Below are positions 4,875-9,111 of a stretch of 9,111 bases of DNA, one piece after another. The notes under the pieces are model-generated. The model was given only the letters and a program-made list of their open reading frames with translations. It was not told the DNA's origin and searched no databases. This DNA is from Bacillota bacterium (GTDB taxonomy: Bacteria > Bacillota > Clostridia > Acetivibrionales > DSM-1351): NCBI GenBank assembly GCA_023431385.1, contig JAEYWA010000150.1:1-9111 (forward strand), read 5' to 3'. Both the position numbers and the translations under genes were made by a program. Each line of letters begins with the position of its first letter. Within the stretch, counting starts at the first letter, position 1.

Positions 4875-6263
4875 GTGGCAGTTGAAAAAACAATGGAAAA
4901 AATAGTCGCTTTAGCCAAAAATAGAGGTTTTGTATATCCTGGCTCAGACATATACGGAGGTTTGGCCAATGCGTGGGATTACGGTCCTCTCGGAGTTGAA
5001 CTGAAGAATAACGTCAAGAGAGCCTGGTGGAGAAAATTCGTACAGGAAAGTCCATACAATGTGGGTGTTGACTGCGCCATCCTTATGAATCCGCAGGTAT
5101 GGGTTGCTTCAGGACACGTTGGTGGCTTTAGTGATCCGCTAATAGACTGTAAGGACTGTAAGACTCGTCACAGAGCCGACAAATTGATAGAAGACTGGAA
5201 TCAGGAAAACAATTTGACCTTTAAGGTAGATGGATTAAAAAACGAAGAGCTTATGCAATACATAAAGGATAAAAATGTTAAGTGTCCGAATTGCGGAGCT
5301 GCGAACTTTACAGATATTAGAAAATTTAATCTGATGTTTAAGACCTATCAAGGTGTAACAGAAGATTCAAAAACAGAAATATTCTTAAGACCTGAAACAG
5401 CCCAGGGGATATTTGTAAACTTTAAAAATGTTCAGAGAACTACCAGAAAGAAGATACCTTTTGGTATTGGTCAGATAGGTAAGTCCTTTAGAAATGAGAT
5501 AACTCCAGGAAACTTTATTTTCAGAATACGTGAGTTCGAGCAAATGGAACTCGAGTTTTTCTGCGAACCGGGTAAGGATCTTGAATGGTTTGCTTATTGG
5601 AAGGATTTCTGCTATCAATGGTTGCTTAAATTAAATCTTAAGCCTGAGAACTTAAAGCTTCGAGATCATGAAAAAGAAGAGTTGTCACATTACAGTAATG
5701 CTACAACTGATATAGAATTCCTTTTCCCGTTCGGTTGGGGAGAACTATGGGGTATTGCCGACAGAACTGATTTTGATCTTAAACAGCATATGCTCCATTC
5801 AAAGGATGATTTATCATACTTTGACCCTACTACTAATGAGAAATACGTGCCTTACTGTATAGAACCATCATTGGGTGCAGACAGAGTAACTCTTGCTTTC
5901 ATATGCGATGCATATGATGAAGAAGAAGTTGCAGAAGGTGATGTTAGAACAGTGATGAGATTTCATCCTGCTCTGGCGCCTGTTAAGATAGCTGTACTCC
6001 CATTGTCCAAAAAACTTGGTGAAGAAGCAGAGAAAGTATATCATATGCTTACTAAGAAATATGTATGTGAATATGATGATACCGCAAGTATTGGAAAGAG
6101 ATACAGAAGGCAGGACGAAATCGGAACACCTTATTGCATTACCTTCGACTTTGATTCTCTTGAGGACAAGAGTGTAACAATAAGAGACAGAGATACCATG
6201 CAGCAGATTAGAATTAAAATAGATGAGTTAGATTCATATTTTGACGGAAAATTTGAATTTTAA
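4875..6263 (+). CDS. glyS: Glycyl-tRNA synthetase, single-chain type
   Basis: This class II synthetase charges tRNA-Gly. It is the eukaryote/archaea-like homodimeric form (often called GlyQS), not the split alpha2-beta2 form. The 462-residue length is normal. The start is GTG, with GGGAGG at 4861-4866 eight bases upstream. Motif 1 lies in the region of DYGPLGVELKNNVKRAWW (35-52). Zinc-type ligands appear as CKDC (92-95), H99 and CPNC (137-140). LRPETAQGIF is at 171-180. Motif 2 is FRNEITPGNFIFRIREFEQME at 205-225 and motif 3 is CIEPSLGADRVTLAF at 328-342. The anticodon-binding domain runs from about 366 to the end, with GKRYRRQDEIGTPYCITFD at 407-425. It lies 71 bp after rpoZ with no terminator of classic form between, so it may be read from the yicC promoter. 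In many Firmicutes coaBC or priA sits here instead. Confidence 0.96.
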   Translation: MAVEKTMEKIVALAKNRGFVYPGSDIYGGLANAWDYGPLGVELKNNVKRAWWRKFVQESPYNVGVDCAILMNPQVWVASGHVGGFSDPLIDCKDCKTRHRADKLIEDWNQENNLTFKVDGLKNEELMQYIKDKNVKCPNCGAANFTDIRKFNLMFKTYQGVTEDSKTEIFLRPETAQGIFVNFKNVQRTTRKKIPFGIGQIGKSFRNEITPGNFIFRIREFEQMELEFFCEPGKDLEWFAYWKDFCYQWLLKLNLKPENLKLRDHEKEELSHYSNATTDIEFLFPFGWGELWGIADRTDFDLKQHMLHSKDDLSYFDPTTNEKYVPYCIEPSLGADRVTLAFICDAYDEEEVAEGDVRTVMRFHPALAPVKIAVLPLSKKLGEEAEKVYHMLTKKYVCEYDDTASIGKRYRRQDEIGTPYCITFDFDSLEDKSVTIRDRDTMQQIRIKIDELDSYFDGKFEF

Positions 6264-6268
6264 GTTAA

Positions 6269-6297
6269 AATGCAGGCATATTTATTATGCCTGCATT
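6269..6297 (+). terminator. Terminator hairpin after glyS
   Basis: A perfect 12-bp stem pairs AATGCAGGCATA (6269-6280) with TATGCCTGCATT (6286-6297) around a 5-nt loop, starting 6 bases after the glyS stop. The following bases (AATTACC) hold no real T run, so termination may be leaky or the element may protect the 3' end. Confidence 0.7.
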
Positions 6298-6493
6298 AAT
6301 TACCTAAAGGGAAAGTTAATATATTAACAATTTCTTCCTTCGTTACATAACTATAGTTTTTCTTTTCCTAATATCGCTACCCTATAAAAATGTATCTTAG
6401 GCTATCCACACAGACACAATTTTGAGGCATAAATTGCGGATTGATGCAATTTTGTTTATACATCAATTTTAAGATTGTACAGGAGGGTTTTAA
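6298..6493 (+). promoter_or_regulatory. ppdK upstream region and leader
   Basis: This AT-rich stretch should contain the ppdK promoter. No match is convincing. Weak candidates are TTGAGG (6422-6427), 17 bp, TGCAAT (6445-6450), and TTGCGG (6434-6439), 17 bp, TATACA (6457-6462). A -10-like TATAAA is at 6383-6388. CAATTTT occurs three times, at 6417, 6447 and 6464. Two inverted repeats overlap: AAATTGC (6431-6437) with GCAATTT (6446-6452), and TTGATG (6441-6446) with CATCAA (6461-6466). They cannot form at once. The ribosome binding site AGGAGG (6481-6486) lies seven bases before the ATG. Confidence 0.4.
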
Positions 6494-9111
6494 ATGTCAA
6501 AGTACGTTTATCTTTTTAGTGAAGGGAATGCAACGATGAAGAACCTTCTTGGAGGCAAGGGTGCAAACCTGGCAGAGATGACCGGGTTGGGTCTGCCCGT
6601 ACCAAGAGGATTTACTGTAACAACTGAAGCATGTATACGCTACTACAAGGATGGTAAGGTTATAGCACCTGAAATTGAAAATGAGATCCTTCAGATGCTT
6701 ACCAAAACAGAGCAAATTGTCGGCAAATCCTTTGGTGACCCGGCAAATCCTTTCCTCGTATCAGTTAGATCAGGGGCAAGGGCTTCAATGCCGGGTATGA
6801 TGGATACTATTTTAAACCTTGGCTTAAATGATCAGGTAGTTGAGGGCCTTGCTGAACTCACCAACAACGAGAGATTTGCCTTCGATAGCTACAGAAGATT
6901 TATTCAGATGTTTTCAGATGTAGTTATGGAGGTTGAAAAACCTAAATTTGAAAAAATTCTTGATGCAGTCAAAAAGGAAAATGATGCAAAATTTGACACA
7001 GATTTAACTGCTGAAAATCTCAAAGAAGTTGTCAAGAGATATAAGGAGTTATTCAAGTCTGAAAAGGGCTTTGACTTCCCCCAAGACCCCAAAGTACAGT
7101 TAATGGAAGCCGTGAAGGCTGTTTTCCGCTCCTGGGATAATCCACGAGCCATTGTTTACAGACGATTGAATGATATCCCTGGAGATTGGGGTACAGCTGT
7201 AAATGTTCAGGAAATGGTATATGGAAACATGGGTAATGATTCTGGAACAGGTGTTGCCTTTACCAGAAATCCATCAACCGGTGAAAAGAAGCTGTATGGT
7301 GAATTTCTTATGAATGCTCAGGGAGAAGACGTTGTAGCAGGAATAAGAACACCTCAGCCAATGGAACAAATGAAAGCAGTTAACGAAGATGCATACGAGC
7401 AGTTTGTCAAGATAGCTAATACTCTTGAAACTCATTATAGAGATATGCAGGACATGGAGTTTACAATAGAAAAAGGTAAGCTGTTCATGCTTCAGACCAG
7501 AAATGGTAAACGAACTGCTGCAGCTGCATTAAAGATAGCTGTTGATCTTGTAAGTGAAGGCATGATTACAAAACAGGAAGCAATAATGAAGGTTGATCCA
7601 AAGCAGCTGGACGCACTTTTGCATCCAAACTTTGAGCCCAAGGCACTAAAGGCTGCCAAGCCGATTGCTAAAGGGTTGCCTGCATCACCTGGTGCAGCAA
7701 CCGGGCGTGTATACTTTGAAGCCGATGAGGCTGTAGAAGCCGCCAAAGGTGGGGAAAAGAAGATTATTCTTGTAAGAATGGAGACCTCACCTGAAGATAT
7801 CGAGGGCATGCATGTTTCTCAGGGTATCCTTACAGGACGAGGGGGTATGACTTCACATGCAGCAGTTGTTGCACGTGGTATGGGAACCTGTTGTGTCGCC
7901 GGCTGTAGTGAAATCAGGATAAATGAAGAAGAAAAATATTTTATAGATAAAGACGGAAAGAGATATGGAGAGGGTGATTGGATATCACTGGATGGTTCTT
8001 CAGGAAATGTTTATGGCGAAAAGCTGCCAACTATCGAGCCTGAAATGACCGGAGACTTTGCTACACTTATGCAGTGGGCAGATGAAACCAGAACATTGAA
8101 GGTCAGAACTAATGCCGACACTCCAGCTGATGCAGCACAAGCCATTAAGTTTGGTGCTGAAGGTATTGGTCTCTGCCGTACCGAGCACATGTTCTTTGAA
8201 GCGAATAGAATTCCTGCCATGAGAGAAATGATAGTTGCAAGAACAGAGGAGCAGAGAAGGAAAGCGCTCGACAAGCTGCTTCCAATGCAGAGAAGTGACT
8301 TTGAAGGATTGTTCAAGGAAATGAAGGGTTATCCGGTAACCATCAGATTCCTGGATCCACCTCTACATGAATTTTTGCCACAGGCTGACGAAGACATTGA
8401 GTCTTTGGCAAAGGAAATGGAAATGACCTTTACAGACCTTAAAGGTATTGTATCCGACCTGCATGAATTCAACCCTATGATGGGTCATAGAGGCTGCCGC
8501 TTGGCGGTTTCATATCCAGAAATTGCTGAAATGCAAACCAGAGCAGTCATTGAGGCGGCTATAAATGTTAACAAGGCTGGTATGTCAGTTGTTCCTGAGA
8601 TTATGATACCGTTGGTCGGTGAAATCAAAGAATTGAAATTTGTTAAGGATATAGTTGTTAAGACTGCTACTGAAGTTATTGAGAACGCGGGAGTAAAGCT
8701 TGATTACAAAGTTGGTACAATGATTGAAATCCCAAGAGCCGCTCTTACTGCTGATGTAATCGCAACTGAAGCAGAGTTCTTCTCCTTTGGTACTAATGAC
8801 CTTACTCAGATGACCTTCGGCTTCAGCCGTGATGATGCTGGTAAGTTCCTTGAAGATTACTACTCAAAGAAGATTTATGAATCCGACCCATTTGCAAAGC
8901 TCGACCAGACAGGAGTAGGCAAGCTGGTTCAAATGGCAGCGAAGCTTGGAAAACAAACAAGGCCTGACATCAAGCTGGGTATATGCGGAGAACATGGAGG
9001 AGATCCATCTTCGGTCGAGTTCTGTCATAATGCAGGCCTGAACTATGTAAGCTGCTCACCGTTCCGTGTGCCTATCGCAAGACTTGCCGCGGCTCAGGCA
9101 GCAATAGGTGG
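6494..9111 (+). CDS. ppdK: Pyruvate phosphate dikinase (3' end cut by window)
   Basis: PPDK interconverts pyruvate, ATP and phosphate with PEP, AMP and pyrophosphate. In several cellulolytic clostridia it works glycolytically in place of, or beside, pyruvate kinase. The 872 codons present run without a stop to the window edge; since the family has about 874-880 residues, only a few are missing. The N-terminal ATP-grasp domain (about 1-340) has GGKGANLAEM near 19-28 and SVRSGARASMPGMMDT near 92-107. The swivelling phosphohistidine domain has GRGGMTSHAAVVARG, with catalytic H455 and T453 two residues before it, the site controlled by PDRP-type regulators in other organisms. The C-terminal PEP-binding barrel has E745, N768-D769 and GICGEHGG with C831. 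H455 and C831 match the C. symbiosum numbering as I recall it. AGGAGG at 6481-6486 supports the start. No regulator such as ccpN or yqfL lies upstream in this window. Confidence 0.97.
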   Translation, partial: MSKYVYLFSEGNATMKNLLGGKGANLAEMTGLGLPVPRGFTVTTEACIRYYKDGKVIAPEIENEILQMLTKTEQIVGKSFGDPANPFLVSVRSGARASMPGMMDTILNLGLNDQVVEGLAELTNNERFAFDSYRRFIQMFSDVVMEVEKPKFEKILDAVKKENDAKFDTDLTAENLKEVVKRYKELFKSEKGFDFPQDPKVQLMEAVKAVFRSWDNPRAIVYRRLNDIPGDWGTAVNVQEMVYGNMGNDSGTGVAFTRNPSTGEKKLYGEFLMNAQGEDVVAGIRTPQPMEQMKAVNEDAYEQFVKIANTLETHYRDMQDMEFTIEKGKLFMLQTRNGKRTAAAALKIAVDLVSEGMITKQEAIMKVDPKQLDALLHPNFEPKALKAAKPIAKGLPASPGAATGRVYFEADEAVEAAKGGEKKIILVRMETSPEDIEGMHVSQGILTGRGGMTSHAAVVARGMGTCCVAGCSEIRINEEEKYFIDKDGKRYGEGDWISLDGSSGNVYGEKLPTIEPEMTGDFATLMQWADETRTLKVRTNADTPADAAQAIKFGAEGIGLCRTEHMFFEANRIPAMREMIVARTEEQRRKALDKLLPMQRSDFEGLFKEMKGYPVTIRFLDPPLHEFLPQADEDIESLAKEMEMTFTDLKGIVSDLHEFNPMMGHRGCRLAVSYPEIAEMQTRAVIEAAINVNKAGMSVVPEIMIPLVGEIKELKFVKDIVVKTATEVIENAGVKLDYKVGTMIEIPRAALTADVIATEAEFFSFGTNDLTQMTFGFSRDDAGKFLEDYYSKKIYESDPFAKLDQTGVGKLVQMAAKLGKQTRPDIKLGICGEHGGDPSSVEFCHNAGLNYVSCSPFRVPIARLAAAQAAIG

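Noticed and set aside
7492..7809. 105-codon minus-strand frame inside ppdK, and similar frames at 6904-7152 and 8000-8316
   Set aside because: They are antisense to highly conserved PPDK coding sequence, rich in Ser and Ala as expected of shadow frames, and match no family I know.
1..9111. Mobile element, CRISPR array, defence system, tRNA or rRNA
   Set aside because: No transposase, regularly spaced repeat, cloverleaf or rRNA-like stretch was seen. All long genes are housekeeping genes in a plausible chromosomal order.

Overview
The window looks like core chromosome from a low-GC, anaerobic Gram-positive bacterium of the class Clostridia. The evidence is the AT-rich coding sequence, strong AGGAGG/GGGAGG ribosome binding sites, single-chain (alpha2-type) glycyl-tRNA synthetase, a RemA/DUF370 protein next to YicC and Gmk, and a pyruvate phosphate dikinase whose residue numbering follows the Clostridium symbiosum enzyme. 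A Ruminiclostridium/Clostridium cellulolyticum-like host is my best guess, but that is recognition by memory, not proof. All convincing genes are on the + strand. I see no mobile element, CRISPR array, tRNA or rRNA.

Layout. (1) 9-2054: prmA, rsmE and a single-domain CheY-type receiver, each overlapping the next, closed by a perfect 13-bp hairpin terminator at 2075-2104. prmA methylates ribosomal protein L11 and rsmE methylates 16S rRNA, so a two-gene ribosome-modification unit carries a chemotaxis-type regulator at its end. (2) 2105-2699: about 600 bp with no convincing long gene, but not empty. It holds a good extended -10 promoter (2219-2246) followed about 60 bp later by a terminator-like hairpin (2311-2340), which together outline a possible ~90-nt small RNA. 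It also has a short minus-strand reading frame that resembles the end of a winged-helix protein, and a second extended -10 promoter (2545-2550) that starts a ~140-nt leader for yicC. (3) 2700-4803: yicC, remA, gmk, rpoZ, a conserved Firmicutes cluster (RNase-like protein, DNA-binding regulator, guanylate kinase, RNA polymerase omega). (4) 4875-6263: glyS, preceded by a 9-bp intercistronic hairpin and followed by a 12-bp hairpin. (5) 6494-end: ppdK, complete except for the last few codons, with its own AT-rich leader containing repeated CAATTTT and competing inverted repeats.

Functionally, the window is mostly translation and RNA machinery plus one key central-carbon enzyme. The genes themselves are ordinary. 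The parts worth a second look are the non-coding stretch 2105-2699, the two leaders (yicC and ppdK), and an unusual residue in the GMP-binding loop of Gmk.
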